Origin: CAWVWD01 sp965662365
GTDB taxonomy: Bacteria; Bacteroidota; Bacteroidia; Chitinophagales; Saprospiraceae
NCBI GenBank assembly: GCA_965662365.1
Contig: CBFIHR010000016.1
Location: 3,201-67,200, forward strand
Reading direction: 5' to 3'
Length of the DNA stretch: 64,000 nucleotides
Part shown: one piece after another, positions 35,170 through 43,568 of the stretch
How positions within the stretch are numbered: position 1 is the first letter of the stretch
Layout of the letters: every line of letters begins with the position of its first letter
Notes under the pieces: model-generated
The model's input: only the letters and a program-made list of their open reading frames with translations
Database searches by the model: none
Told to the model about the DNA's origin: nothing
Translations under genes and position numbers: made by a program

Positions 35170-35640
35170 TTATCCATACTGTTTTTTAATTCTATCCATT
35201 TGGCGTTTGCTGTCTCGTTCTTTCATCACATTTCGTTTATCGTAAGATTTTTTACCAGTTGCCAATGCAATTTCGACTTTTGCCATACCTCTCTCGGATA
35301 AATACAAACGATACGGCACAATTGTTACCCCTTTTTCGACAACTCTTCGTTGTAATTTTTTTAATTCTCTCTTGTGTAACAACAGTTTTCGTACACGTAT
35401 AGGATCGTGATTATTGTACGTTCCTTCGGTGTATTCTGATATGTGCATACCGTAAATGAACAATTCGTCGCCTTTGAAACGACAATAGGCTTCTGTCAAA
35501 CTCGCTTTCCCTAATCGAATCGACTTGATTTCCGTTCCTGTTAATTGTATCCCTGCTTCTAAAACGGCATCAAAAAAGTATTCGAACTTCGCCTTTTTAT
35601 TCTTAATATTAATATTTTTTATATATTTATGCTTCGTCAT
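35170..35640 (-). CDS. smpB: SsrA-binding protein
   Basis: SmpB delivers tmRNA to stalled ribosomes for trans-translation. The 156-residue protein has the full OB-fold: NKKAKFEYFFDAVLEAGIQLTGTEIKSIRLGKASLTEAYCRF (about 11-52), then the HDPIRVRKLLLHKRELKKL block. The C-terminal KKSYDKRNVMKERDSKRQMDRIKKQYG tail is the basic helix that occupies the mRNA channel. It lies 6 nt downstream of batD on the same strand and is presumably co-transcribed with it. The tmRNA gene ssrA was not seen in the window. Confidence 0.96.
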   Translation of the reverse strand: MTKHKYIKNINIKNKKAKFEYFFDAVLEAGIQLTGTEIKSIRLGKASLTEAYCRFKGDELFIYGMHISEYTEGTYNNHDPIRVRKLLLHKRELKKLQRRVVEKGVTIVPYRLYLSERGMAKVEIALATGKKSYDKRNVMKERDSKRQMDRIKKQYG

Positions 35641-35646
35641 ATTTTT

Positions 35647-37347
35647 CTAATTTTCAATTGCGGTAATAACTGCCTTTGCTTGATTATACGCCTTTTTCAT
35701 CGCTGCTTCATCTCCACCGATACCCGCAAAAACCGCCAGTTCACAATTATTTAATATTTCAATAAATTGGTCGATTTGTGAGGTTTCGACCCTGTTTTCT
35801 AATAGCTTAGAACGAATATTCTCCTTCGAAAGTTCAGCACGATTGATAACTAATTTATCACTGACATATCCCCAAAGTGCTTTACTAATTTCATCATAGA
35901 ATGCTCGTTGCTTGCCAGCGTTTAAGTGTATTTCGGCTTTCGCCAAACGTTGTAAAGCGACCTTATCGGCTTGACTAATTTTAACTAAAGTCGGATCTCG
36001 TTTTGCGTCCGCAAGGCGTTTTTGTTTAATCAATAACGCAATCAAAAGACCAATAAACGGTAAAGCTAACAAAATCCAGAACAGAATCGAGCCAAAGAAA
36101 TTTGATGTTGTTCTGAAAGTCGTTGTCCCGAAAATTGTCTTGATGTCTCTAACACCGTCATCCGTAAAATCTTCGTTACTGTTATCTTGAATTTCGCCAC
36201 TTCCTTTTGTAATAATAATCTCGAAAGTATCGGCACTGATTGTTTCAAATTGCTCTGAATTTGTGTCAAAGTAAGTGAACTTTGGAACATATTGAAACTT
36301 ACCAGTTTTTTTAGGCACAAGTTGGAAAGTCATTACTTTTCGACCGACAATTATATTATCATTTTCTTCGGTATCAGAGTTTATAGCAGGATCATAGACT
36401 TCAAAGTATTTTTTAAGTTGTTCTAAATCAGGTACTTGAATTGCCTTCATGTCACCAGTTCCGATAATATCCCAAGTCAGAGTTGTAGATTCGTCCGTGC
36501 TGAGTTTTTCTTTAATTAAAGTTGCATCAAAATTAAAACGACCAACGCCACCGATAAAATCTTTTGGCGTATCTTCAAATGCCCTTACAGGAAAAACCGT
36601 AGCTTTACTGACGACTTCTGTTTCAAAAACCTGTGGAAAATTCCCACTTTTATCCAGTACTTTCACGAAAACAGCCAATTCATCGATATTAATTTCTCCT
36701 TCACGCTGCGGAAAAACTGCATATTTTCGAATAGGCTGCACCACGTACTGTTGACCATTAACGACTTCGATACGTTCGCCTAAGCGAAAAAAGTTAATCG
36801 GTAAAGCATACGTTCCCGAAAACTTTGGAACGCTTAAGACGTCTGCACTTAATAATTTTTTCTTAGAATATAGATTGAAAGTAACTTCGACTTGTTGACC
36901 GATATAAGCCTCCTCTACACTAAATTCTGGTTTAATAAAAATCGGCTGTTGTTCTCCTGCCAACGTTGGGTTTTCTTTAATCACCTTAACCTTAATCGGC
37001 GTTGTTGTATAAAGGCGATTTCCGACTTTTATACTCGCTTTTTCAATTGTGAGTTGTCCAACTTTTGTCGCACGGATGCGATAAGTATAGGCGAAAGATT
37101 GCGACAAGCGACCATTAACAAAAGTTTTGCTGACCATTGTCGAAGGACCAGAAACGATTTGAAAATCTTTGAAACTGGGCGGACGAAAATCTTCACCATT
37201 GCCATTTTCTAAAGTAAATGTGACTTCCAGTGTTCCGCCTTTGACGACCTTTTTCGCATTTGCTTGCGCCACAAATTGTACTTTCCCTTGTGCGGAAAGT
37301 GCAAAAGCTACACAACTTAACAATAATAGAATCCCTAATCGCTTCAT
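35647..37347 (-). CDS. batD: BatD family protein
   Basis: The 566-residue protein has a signal peptide (1-19, ending LSAQG). Tandem immunoglobulin-like beta domains follow (VQFVAQANAKKVVKGGTLEVTFTLENGNG, then IKPEFSVEEAYIGQQVEVTFNLYS), and one membrane helix lies at about 420-445 (FFGSILFWILLALPFIGLLIALLI) before a cytoplasmic tail. This is the BatD (aerotolerance-associated) architecture. BatD usually sits with the MoxR ATPase and the von Willebrand proteins BatA/B. Those genes are absent here, so it is a detached or second copy. The function of Bat proteins remains unclear; an envelope-stress role is inference. smpB follows after 6 nt. Confidence 0.85.
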   Translation of the reverse strand: MKRLGILLLLSCVAFALSAQGKVQFVAQANAKKVVKGGTLEVTFTLENGNGEDFRPPSFKDFQIVSGPSTMVSKTFVNGRLSQSFAYTYRIRATKVGQLTIEKASIKVGNRLYTTTPIKVKVIKENPTLAGEQQPIFIKPEFSVEEAYIGQQVEVTFNLYSKKKLLSADVLSVPKFSGTYALPINFFRLGERIEVVNGQQYVVQPIRKYAVFPQREGEINIDELAVFVKVLDKSGNFPQVFETEVVSKATVFPVRAFEDTPKDFIGGVGRFNFDATLIKEKLSTDESTTLTWDIIGTGDMKAIQVPDLEQLKKYFEVYDPAINSDTEENDNIIVGRKVMTFQLVPKKTGKFQYVPKFTYFDTNSEQFETISADTFEIIITKGSGEIQDNSNEDFTDDGVRDIKTIFGTTTFRTTSNFFGSILFWILLALPFIGLLIALLIKQKRLADAKRDPTLVKISQADKVALQRLAKAEIHLNAGKQRAFYDEISKALWGYVSDKLVINRAELSKENIRSKLLENRVETSQIDQFIEILNNCELAVFAGIGGDEAAMKKAYNQAKAVITAIEN

Positions 37348-37573
37348 CTGAAAATTAAATTACCTGTTCTATATTTTAGCAAAAATACAAAGACTCTGAT
37401 AGATTTAAAGAAATATACTTGAATCCGGCATTTAAAATCAATATATCTATTATTTTAATATCTTAATCGAAAGTGCTGTTGTATTTTTTAACAAAAATGA
37501 ATACATTCCGTAGGTAAATGTGTAAGTAAATATTCAATCATAAATTTTCAATAATTAAAATAAAGGAAAAACT

Positions 37574-38137
37574 ATGTCAATATACATATTAGCAGGAGTG
37601 TCCGTGTTGTTCTTAATCATCGGAATGGTGATGTACAATGGTTTGATTTCAAAAAAAAATAAGGTCGAATATGCGTTTAGTAGCATTGATGTCATGCTCA
37701 AGAAACGCCACGATTTAATTCCTAACTTGGTCGCTGCCGTTAAGCAATATATGACACATGAGCGAGAGTTATTGACACAAGTCACCGCTTTGCGTACTGA
37801 GGTGATGAATCCAAAACTTTCAGAAGCACAACGCTTTCAGGCAGAAGGTAAATTATCCTCAATGTTAGGCAAAGTACAGGTAGCGGTTGAAAATTATCCA
37901 GATTTGAAAGCAAATACCAACTTTTTACAATTACAAGCAGCGATGAACGAAGTCGAAGAACAAATTTCTGCTTCTCGTCGTGCGTTCAATGCATCGGTGT
38001 ACGACTATAATAATAGCGTCGAAATGTTTCCAACGAATATTCTTGCAGGAATTATGGGCTTGCGTCGTCGTGCTTCGTTTGAAATCACAGAAACCGAAAG
38101 AGCGAACGTTGACGTCAATCAGTTGTTTGGAAGTTAG
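37574..38137 (+). CDS. lemA: LemA family membrane protein
   Basis: The 187-residue protein has a single N-terminal membrane helix (about 3-22) followed by a helical cytoplasmic or periplasmic domain. The signature KKNKVEYAFSSIDVMLKKRHDLIPNLVAAVKQYMTHE (about 28-64) and the ASRRAFNASVYDYNNSVEMFPTNILAGIMGL segment define the LemA family. Its molecular role is not established. In many genomes it sits with a TPM-domain or HtpX gene; neither is present. It stands alone, with a hairpin terminator 30 nt downstream. Confidence 0.93.
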   Translation: MSIYILAGVSVLFLIIGMVMYNGLISKKNKVEYAFSSIDVMLKKRHDLIPNLVAAVKQYMTHERELLTQVTALRTEVMNPKLSEAQRFQAEGKLSSMLGKVQVAVENYPDLKANTNFLQLQAAMNEVEEQISASRRAFNASVYDYNNSVEMFPTNILAGIMGLRRRASFEITETERANVDVNQLFGS

Positions 38138-38168
38138 TCGCTTTCTCATAACCTCATAAAATAATTTG

Positions 38169-38204
38169 AAACGTCATTATTGGAAAAATAGTGACGTTTT
38201 TTAT
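38169..38204 (+). terminator. Terminator of lemA
   Basis: AAACGTCATTATT (38169-38181) pairs with AATAGTGACGTTT (38187-38199), one mismatch, followed by TTTTT. Confidence 0.7.
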
Positions 38205-38225
38205 TTTGAGATTTTTAATAAAAAA

Positions 38226-38253
38226 ACCGCAATTTTTAATCAAAAATTGCGGT
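38226..38253 (-). terminator. Perfect hairpin with minus-strand T-tail
   Basis: ACCGCAATTTTT (38226-38237) and AAAAATTGCGGT (38242-38253) are exact reverse complements around a 4-nt loop. On the minus strand seven Ts follow. There is no minus-strand gene immediately to the right that obviously needs it. Confidence 0.5.
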
Positions 38254-38564
38254 AAAACCTCTAATTATAAAACCACTAAACAAGCACGATGCTTATTATT
38301 CTCATCGTAATTGACTGTATAATAAAATTTTAGAGAATTAGTTTAGGAAAAAGGCTTAAAAGTTGGTTTTTAAATTCTTTTAACAGAATTTAATATCGTT
38401 GTTTATGTCCAATTGGTTTAATTTAGTATTTCATTTGAATAGTTTCATACCCAAAATTCTTATTATTTCCTCAACTGAATGATTTGAAAGTCTATTTTCT
38501 TAATATGAAAAATTATACTTTCAAAGTTATTTGCACTTGTTCATTTATCTGAAAATATGCCTTG

Positions 38565-38708
38565 ATGCTTCGTGCTAAAAGTACGGTTGTAGAAATGATT
38601 TTGAATCGAAAAAAGAAAAAGTATCTGAAGGCTTTAGTGAGCGGGAGAAAGGACGGGCTGCACTTGGATTTGGTGGGCGAATTACCGTTTGATTTATTTG
38701 ATAAATAA
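38565..38708 (+). other. Possible small protein of 47 residues or a gene remnant
   Basis: An ATG at 38565 opens a frame coding MLRAKSTVVEMILNRKKKKY and on to LVGELPFDLFDK. The codons are more GC-rich than the flanks, and the sequence looks protein-like: a basic helix followed by a hydrophobic strand. I do not recognise it. An in-frame stop lies 15 nt upstream, so it is not the end of a longer open frame. It could equally be a decayed fragment. The rest of 38138-38796 holds two hairpins and otherwise nothing that I can support. Confidence 0.25.
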
Positions 38709-38766
38709 TATATTGAAAAAAGTCAACTTTTGTAACTAACCTCACAAAATCCACTTTCACTTTTCC

Positions 38767-38774
38767 TACCTTTG
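38767..38774 (+). promoter_or_regulatory. Candidate -7 element for the small membrane protein gene
   Basis: TACCTTTG followed by GG, 22 nt before the ATG at 38797, fits TAnnTTTG. No TTG at standard spacing. Confidence 0.35.
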
Positions 38775-38796
38775 GGAATAATAAAAAAGTAAGAAA

Positions 38797-39033
38797 ATGA
38801 AAGAAATTATCAACGATTGGAAACCATTATTACTGATGTCTTTGACATTAGGTTTAGCACCTTTTGCACCGGAGCCGCACTTGTTCGGAAAAATCCGATG
38901 GATCGCAGGTGGAGCAGTCGGTATGCAGCCGATGGACTGGTTTGACTTTTTGATGCATGGAACACCATGGATCCTATTGATTCGAGTATTAGTACTGAAA
39001 GCTATGGGAAAGCTGCCGACGAAATCTGCTTAA
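38797..39033 (+). CDS. Small inner-membrane protein (family often labelled RND transporter)
   Basis: A 78-residue protein with two hydrophobic segments: LLLMSLTLGLAPFAPEPHLFGKIRW and FDFLMHGTPWILLIRVLVL. The pattern L-G-L-A-P-F-x-P-E-P-H-L-x-x-K-x-R and D-x-F-D-x-x-x-H-G-x-P-W is that of a widespread short family that databases often call RND transporter, a name without experimental support and too short for a real RND pump. Its function is unknown. Its 3' end overlaps the convergent Nudix gene by 32 nt. Confidence 0.65.
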   Translation: MKEIINDWKPLLLMSLTLGLAPFAPEPHLFGKIRWIAGGAVGMQPMDWFDFLMHGTPWILLIRVLVLKAMGKLPTKSA

Positions 39034-39652
39034 CAATAGCAGTAAACTCACTCAACATCATCGCAGTTGCTCCCCAAACGATATTGCCGTTAACATCGAA
39101 GTATGGCACTTCTTTGAGGGTGACATTGTTCGGTAACGTCAGATTTGTTGTTTTACGGTTGGCTTTATTTAATAATATGGCCAGTGGTGCTTCTACGATT
39201 TGCTGTACTTCGCTGTGTTGTAGCTGAAACGATGGTTTATTCGGCGTAAAGCCAATAAATGGATGTACTAAAAAATTGCTGACCGGGATATATAAATCTG
39301 TCATTTTACCTAAAATAGAAACGGTTGTTTGCGGAACGCCTAACTCTTCTTCGGCTTCTCGCAGTGCGGTGTGTGCTAAGTCTCTATCGGCTTTTTCCAC
39401 CTTTCCGCCCGGAAAACTAACCTGTCCGCTATGTCTATCTTTTGGATTTGTGACCCGTTTCATTAAAGCGATTTTTAAATTTCCATTTTCGGGATACAAC
39501 AAAGTCAAAGTTGCGGCACGTCTGGCGTGAGCCGGAACGTGATAGTTGTTGAGCCAGGCTTTTCTTGTTCCATGTCCCATTTCGTATTGTGCTTCACGTC
39601 CAGGCAAGTCGTTGTGTTCTAAGTGATATTTTAAATCTTTGATTAGCTGCAT
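39002..39652 (-). CDS. Nudix hydrolase, CoA pyrophosphatase type
   Basis: The 216-residue protein carries a complete Nudix box, GGKVEKADRDLAHTALREAEEELGV (about residues 81-105), preceded by the KDRHSGQVSFPGG segment typical of the CoA pyrophosphatase subgroup (NudL/UPF0035). These enzymes cleave CoA or CoA esters to 4'-phosphopantetheine and 3',5'-ADP, using Mg2+ or Mn2+. The N-terminal part (APAHARRAATLTLLYPENGNLKIALMKR) also fits that subgroup. It lies 44 nt downstream of the omega-amidase gene on the same strand, so the two probably form an operon. Its end overlaps the convergent small membrane protein gene. Confidence 0.86.
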   Translation of the reverse strand: MQLIKDLKYHLEHNDLPGREAQYEMGHGTRKAWLNNYHVPAHARRAATLTLLYPENGNLKIALMKRVTNPKDRHSGQVSFPGGKVEKADRDLAHTALREAEEELGVPQTTVSILGKMTDLYIPVSNFLVHPFIGFTPNKPSFQLQHSEVQQIVEAPLAILLNKANRKTTNLTLPNNVTLKEVPYFDVNGNIVWGATAMMLSEFTAIVKQISSAAFP

Positions 39653-39696
39653 TTTTTTGATTTTGATCTCTCTTCCTTACTAAAATATTATCGATT

Positions 39697-40470
39697 CTAC
39701 TTTATTTCGAACGTATCTCTATCCATTAAAAATGGTAAACTTTCTCGAACTTTAGCCAAATATTTTTTTGATAACTTGTGGGTGTGAATGGCTTCTGAAT
39801 GTGCTTTTTCAAATAAGGTATCACCTTTGGGATCGATAATCGCAGAGTTTCCGCTGTAATAATTTCCAAAATTATCGGTATTGATGCGATTAACACCAAT
39901 GGTATAAACTTGATTTTCAATCGCTCGTGCGATCAACAAACTTTGCCAATGTTTGACACGAGGCAAGGGCCAATTGGCAAGATAAAGCAACAGATCGTAA
40001 TCTTCTGTGTTTCTTGCCCAAACGGGGAAACGTAAGTCATAGCAAACCATTGGGCAGATTTTCCAACCGTTGAGTTCTACGATTAATCGTTCTGTACCTG
40101 CGGTGAAGTTTTTGTGTTCTCCGCCCATTGCGAATAAATGTCGTTTATCATAAAATTGATAGCTACAGTTTGGACGCATCCAAATCAATCGATTGTAATA
40201 ATTATTTTCTTCTTTGATAATAAGGCTTCCCGCAATGACGGTGTTTGTTGTTTGAGCCATTCGAGCCATCCATTGCATGCTTTTTCCGTCTATGGTTTCA
40301 GCGAATTTTTCGGATTGCATCGTAAAACCTGTGGTGAACATTTCGGGCAAGAGAATTAAATCTGTCGGTTGATGGATATTTTTTATTTTTTTTTCAAATT
40401 GGTTTAGATTCGCATCGACATCTTCCCAGACCAAATCCGATTGTATGATTGTAACTATTAAGTCTTGCAT
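39697..40470 (-). CDS. Carbon-nitrogen hydrolase, omega-amidase (YafV-like)
   Basis: A 257-residue nitrilase-superfamily enzyme. The catalytic triad is visible as Glu43 in LLPEMFTTGF, Lys in YDKRHLFAMGGEH (about 108) and Cys in VCYDLRFPVWARN (about 143). The DKRHLF and CYDLRFPVW motifs are those of the YafV/Nit2 omega-amidases, which hydrolyse alpha-ketoglutaramate and alpha-ketosuccinamate, repair products of transamination side reactions. The enzyme is cytoplasmic, without a signal peptide. It is likely the first gene of a two-gene unit with the Nudix hydrolase, giving a metabolite-repair flavour to the pair (inference). Confidence 0.88.
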   Translation of the reverse strand: MQDLIVTIIQSDLVWEDVDANLNQFEKKIKNIHQPTDLILLPEMFTTGFTMQSEKFAETIDGKSMQWMARMAQTTNTVIAGSLIIKEENNYYNRLIWMRPNCSYQFYDKRHLFAMGGEHKNFTAGTERLIVELNGWKICPMVCYDLRFPVWARNTEDYDLLLYLANWPLPRVKHWQSLLIARAIENQVYTIGVNRINTDNFGNYYSGNSAIIDPKGDTLFEKAHSEAIHTHKLSKKYLAKVRESLPFLMDRDTFEIK

Positions 40471-40491
40471 AGCGATTCATTTTTTGTTTAT

Positions 40492-40499
40492 CAAAGTTA
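40492..40499 (-). promoter_or_regulatory. Candidate -7 element for the omega-amidase/Nudix unit
   Basis: TAACTTTG on the minus strand, 21 nt upstream of the ATG at 40470, fits TAnnTTTG; no -33 partner seen. Confidence 0.35.
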
Positions 40500-40557
40500 A
40501 GAATTGTGTTGAATAATTGATGAAAAATCATTTTTAAATCAATACACCAAAAAAAAC

Positions 40558-40587
40558 TTGTTTTGCATCTTTTAGGCTGTATTTTTG
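40558..40587 (+). promoter_or_regulatory. Promoter of the DUF4837 lipoprotein gene
   Basis: TTG (40558-40560), a 19-nt spacer and TATTTTTG (40580-40587) match the Bacteroidota consensus. The leader would be about 95 nt. Confidence 0.5.
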
Positions 40588-40690
40588 CTTCGTTGCGATA
40601 AATTTTTAGAGTTTTTAGGAAATAATTTACAACTGTTCAATAACGTCATTACAAAAAGTATTTAAAAGAAGCTACAAAATAATAATCATT

Positions 40691-41794
40691 ATGCGATTAA
40701 TTCATGCACAGAGAATAATGTTTGCGGTATTTATATTTTTCACTTTTTTCTTACCAAACTGTTCTGACCAGCAACGTAGTGGCTTGCGGTCATTGCCTAC
40801 GGCACTCGGTTCGCCGACACAGACATTATTAGTTGTGGATAATGATTTTGATGGAACGGTTGTCGGTGATTCTATTTTATTCAACTTTCAGGCAGCGTAT
40901 CCATTATTACCTGCTCCTGAGCCAATGTTGGATCTAACGGTCTTAAAGTTTGATGACTTTTTTGGTATGAAACAACAGTGGAGAAATATTATTTTCATTG
41001 CTAACCTTGATGAGCCTTCGGCAATAGTGGATTTTATTGAAAATACGATTGGAGAAGAGGCGGTACAAAATGCGAAGGATAACCCAGATTTTAATTATGC
41101 AGCTCAAAATGATCGTTGGGCAAAAAATCAACAGGTCGGGTTCATTTTTGCTCATGGCGAACAACAACTGGCTGACGCTATTTCGCAACGTGCGGAGAAA
41201 ATCATTGAGAAAGTTTATGAAAGTGATAAGCAGATGATCAAGGCGACAACTTATTCAATGGGGTATAATGAAGGTATTAACACTCGATTGAGAGAAGATA
41301 TTTTGATTGATCTGAAAGTACCTGGCGATTATCGAATGGCTTTGGATAAAGACGGTTATTATTGGTTACGTAAAGAAACTCGAAAAACTGACTTAGGGTT
41401 ATTGATTAGAAAATTACCTTATGAAGGTGATTTGCGTGTTGATGAAGCAACGATTTTGAAGTTGAGAAATGATTTTGGTAAAAAATATATTACGTCAACT
41501 GGAGACTCGTACATGACTGTCGATATGGAAAACTTAACGCCACCTGTTTATTACAAAAAAAAGGAGGTCAACGGTAATTTTACACAAGAAGCGAGAGGTG
41601 TTTGGAAAATGCAAAACGGATTTATGGGCGGTGCTTTTATTAGTTATTTGATTTATCACGAACCGACTCAATCTTTGCTATTTTTAGATGGATTTATTTA
41701 CGCTCCCGAGGAACAAAACAAACGCAAGTATATTCAACGTTTAAAAATGATTATGGATTCTGCTACGTTTTTGGGAACATCAAAAATAGAGTAA
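40691..41794 (+). CDS. DUF4837 family lipoprotein
   Basis: The 367-residue protein starts with a signal sequence whose core (IMFAVFIFFTFFL) is followed by PNC, a plausible lipobox with Cys24. The rest matches the DUF4837 family of Bacteroidota: GSPTQTLLVVDNDFDG, then a QQWRNIIFIANLDE strand, an IDLKVPGDYRMALDKDGYYWLRKE block, GDSYMTVDMENLTPPVYY and GVWKMQNGFMGGAFISYLIY. Its function is unknown; it is probably anchored to the inner leaflet of the outer membrane. A good promoter lies upstream. It is convergent with a second small lipoprotein gene. Confidence 0.85.
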   Translation: MRLIHAQRIMFAVFIFFTFFLPNCSDQQRSGLRSLPTALGSPTQTLLVVDNDFDGTVVGDSILFNFQAAYPLLPAPEPMLDLTVLKFDDFFGMKQQWRNIIFIANLDEPSAIVDFIENTIGEEAVQNAKDNPDFNYAAQNDRWAKNQQVGFIFAHGEQQLADAISQRAEKIIEKVYESDKQMIKATTYSMGYNEGINTRLREDILIDLKVPGDYRMALDKDGYYWLRKETRKTDLGLLIRKLPYEGDLRVDEATILKLRNDFGKKYITSTGDSYMTVDMENLTPPVYYKKKEVNGNFTQEARGVWKMQNGFMGGAFISYLIYHEPTQSLLFLDGFIYAPEEQNKRKYIQRLKMIMDSATFLGTSKIE

Positions 41795-41801
41795 GGTATT
41801 T

Positions 41802-41868
41802 TTCCGCAGTGTTCGCAAATATTATAAGCTATTTAAGTTGAGCGACGTATTCAGTGAACTCTGCGGAA
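41802..41868. repeat. Inverted repeat between two convergent lipoprotein genes
   Basis: TTCCGCAGTGTTCGC (41802-41816) and the reverse complement of GTGAACTCTGCGGAA (41854-41868) agree at 13 of 15 positions. It may terminate both genes. The CCGCAG/GAACTCTGCGG words resemble dispersed repeats seen in this phylum. Confidence 0.5.
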
Positions 41869-41885
41869 GGTTATTTCCCTTTTTA

Positions 41886-42410
41886 CTAATTCGTTAGTTC
41901 CTGTATTTTACGAATAAATATATCAGGCATTCTGACATCTCGGTCATCTTTGAAAATACTCATATCTTTTCCGTTCTCTAAAGTCAGCACCCAGATTAAA
42001 TTTTGAGCAACATCGACTACAAGTGCAGCTTCTTCTATGCCGCCGCTATGCTTTATAAAACCCGACATAAAGACAATATCATCATCTACTCGAATAGGCG
42101 TTTGTACTTCCATTCGTTGTATAAAATCAACATATTTTCCGCCCATGATTGTTTCTAAGCGGGTTTTCATTGGCTCGTTTTCCAGTAAGTTAGTTTCGTA
42201 AGGATATTGACCGTTCATTTCTGATAGAAATGATAAATCAGATCTCTGCTCGATTTTGACGTGTGTTTCAGGAGCAGGTTGATTAATCGTTTGTTGAGCA
42301 GTTTGTTGAACTTGTTCGGTATTTCCGGTTCGTTCGGCTGTTGATTCGTTTGGTTTACAACTCGAAAATCCGACGATTAAAATCATTGTGAATAATAGAA
42401 TGTGGTTCAT
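41886..42410 (-). CDS. Small lipoprotein of unknown function
   Basis: The 174-residue product has a lipoprotein signal: MNHILLFTMILIVGFSSC with Cys18. A Gln/Thr-rich disordered spacer follows (about 20-50), then a compact alpha/beta domain (SDLSFLSEMNGQYPYETNLLEN through the IFIRKIQEL end). I do not recognise the domain. The layout, a lipidated anchor, a flexible linker and a small folded domain, resembles the YARHG lipoprotein at 1.07 kb, but I see no YARHG motif. A perfect 13-bp AT-rich hairpin precedes it, downstream of obgE on the same strand. Confidence 0.65.
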   Translation of the reverse strand: MNHILLFTMILIVGFSSCKPNESTAERTGNTEQVQQTAQQTINQPAPETHVKIEQRSDLSFLSEMNGQYPYETNLLENEPMKTRLETIMGGKYVDFIQRMEVQTPIRVDDDIVFMSGFIKHSGGIEEAALVVDVAQNLIWVLTLENGKDMSIFKDDRDVRMPDIFIRKIQELTN

Positions 42411-42433
42411 TTTTGTAACTAAAGGGCAATAGA

Positions 42434-42474
42434 TAGTAAATAATAGGCGATGATTGATGAGCTATTATTTACTA
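42434..42474. repeat. Perfect AT-rich hairpin between obgE and the small lipoprotein gene
   Basis: TAGTAAATAATAG (42434-42446) and CTATTATTTACTA (42462-42474) are exact reverse complements around a 15-nt loop. It lies 24 nt upstream of the lipoprotein ATG and 16 nt after the obgE stop. Confidence 0.6.
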
Positions 42475-42489
42475 CCGATTACTTAAAAT

Positions 42490-43530
42490 TTACCAGTCTA
42501 AATTTGTTTTTTTATTATCATTTTCCGGTTCCTCTTTTTTGTTTAAAGTTTTCCAAAGTAGGTCTTTGAGTTCTGTTAAACCGATTTGAGCAACAGACGA
42601 AATAAATATATGCGGTATTTTTTTAGGAATATCTGGTAATAATAATTCTTTCAATTCTTCATCAATTAAATCCGCTTTGGTAATGGCTAAAATCCTTGGT
42701 TTATCCAACAATTCAGGATTATACATTTTTAATTCGTTGAGTAGAATTTGATATTCTTTTGTAATACTTTCCGTATCGGCAGGAATCATAAACAGCAAGG
42801 TAGAGTTCCGCTCAATATGTCGCAAAAAGCGATGCCCTAACCCTTTTCCTTCGTGTGCTTTTTCGATAATTCCAGGAATATCAGCGATGATAAATGACTT
42901 ATAGCCACGGTACGGCACAATACCCAGGTTTGGGGTCAAGGTGGTAAACGCATAATTTGCAATCTTAGGTTTTGCAGCAGTTACAACAGATAAAAAGGTA
43001 GATTTTCCAGCATTTGGAAAACCAACCAACCCAACATCTGCCAAGACTTTTAGCTCTAAAACTTTCCACTCTTCCTTTCCCTCTTCTCCCGATTGAGCGT
43101 AGCGAGGCGTTTGATTAGTTGCTGATTTGAAATGAAAGTTGCCTAAGCCGCCTCGGCCTCCCGAAACGACAATCTCCTCTTGTCCATCTTCTGTAATTTC
43201 CATCTCGACAAGCCCCGTTTCAAAATCTTTGACAAGTGTCCCTAACGGTACTTCTAAGATAATATCTTCTCCATCACTTCCTGACGAACGGCTTCCACTT
43301 CCTACACCGCCATCACCTGCGATGACGTGCTTTCTATATTTTAGGGGTAATAAAGTCCACATCTGTTTATTACCTCGTAAAATGATATGTCCACCTCGAC
43401 CGCCGTCACCACCATCTGGCCCACCTTTTGAGGTCATTTTATCTCGATACAAATGTGCTGAACCAGCACCGCCTCGTCCTGAACGACAACAAATTTTTAC
43501 GTAATCAACAAAGTTTCTATTTTCTGCCAC
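42490..43530 (-). CDS. obgE: Obg-family GTPase
   Basis: A ribosome-associated GTPase needed for 50S maturation and growth control. The N-terminal Obg fold (about 1-160) is Gly-rich, with GRGGAGSAHLYRDKMTSKGG, DGGDGGRGGHI and GGRGGLGNFHFKSATNQTPR. The G domain has G1 GFPNAGKSTFL (about 167-177), G2 in YAFTTLTPNLG, G3 ADIPGIIEKAHEGKGLG and G4 TKAD. The 346-residue length is that of the short ObgE form. It could be co-transcribed with the small lipoprotein gene downstream, but the hairpin between them makes this uncertain. Confidence 0.97.
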   Translation of the reverse strand: MAENRNFVDYVKICCRSGRGGAGSAHLYRDKMTSKGGPDGGDGGRGGHIILRGNKQMWTLLPLKYRKHVIAGDGGVGSGSRSSGSDGEDIILEVPLGTLVKDFETGLVEMEITEDGQEEIVVSGGRGGLGNFHFKSATNQTPRYAQSGEEGKEEWKVLELKVLADVGLVGFPNAGKSTFLSVVTAAKPKIANYAFTTLTPNLGIVPYRGYKSFIIADIPGIIEKAHEGKGLGHRFLRHIERNSTLLFMIPADTESITKEYQILLNELKMYNPELLDKPRILAITKADLIDEELKELLLPDIPKKIPHIFISSVAQIGLTELKDLLWKTLNKKEEPENDNKKTNLDW

Positions 43531-43568
43531 AATTCTATTTTTTACCTCGAAAACTTAATTTTAGTCAT

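Noticed and set aside
15775..35640. A two-component system formed by the CheY-like regulator (16.9 kb) and the histidine kinase (33.6 kb)
   Set aside because: They are 16 kb apart with many genes between; proximity does not support pairing.
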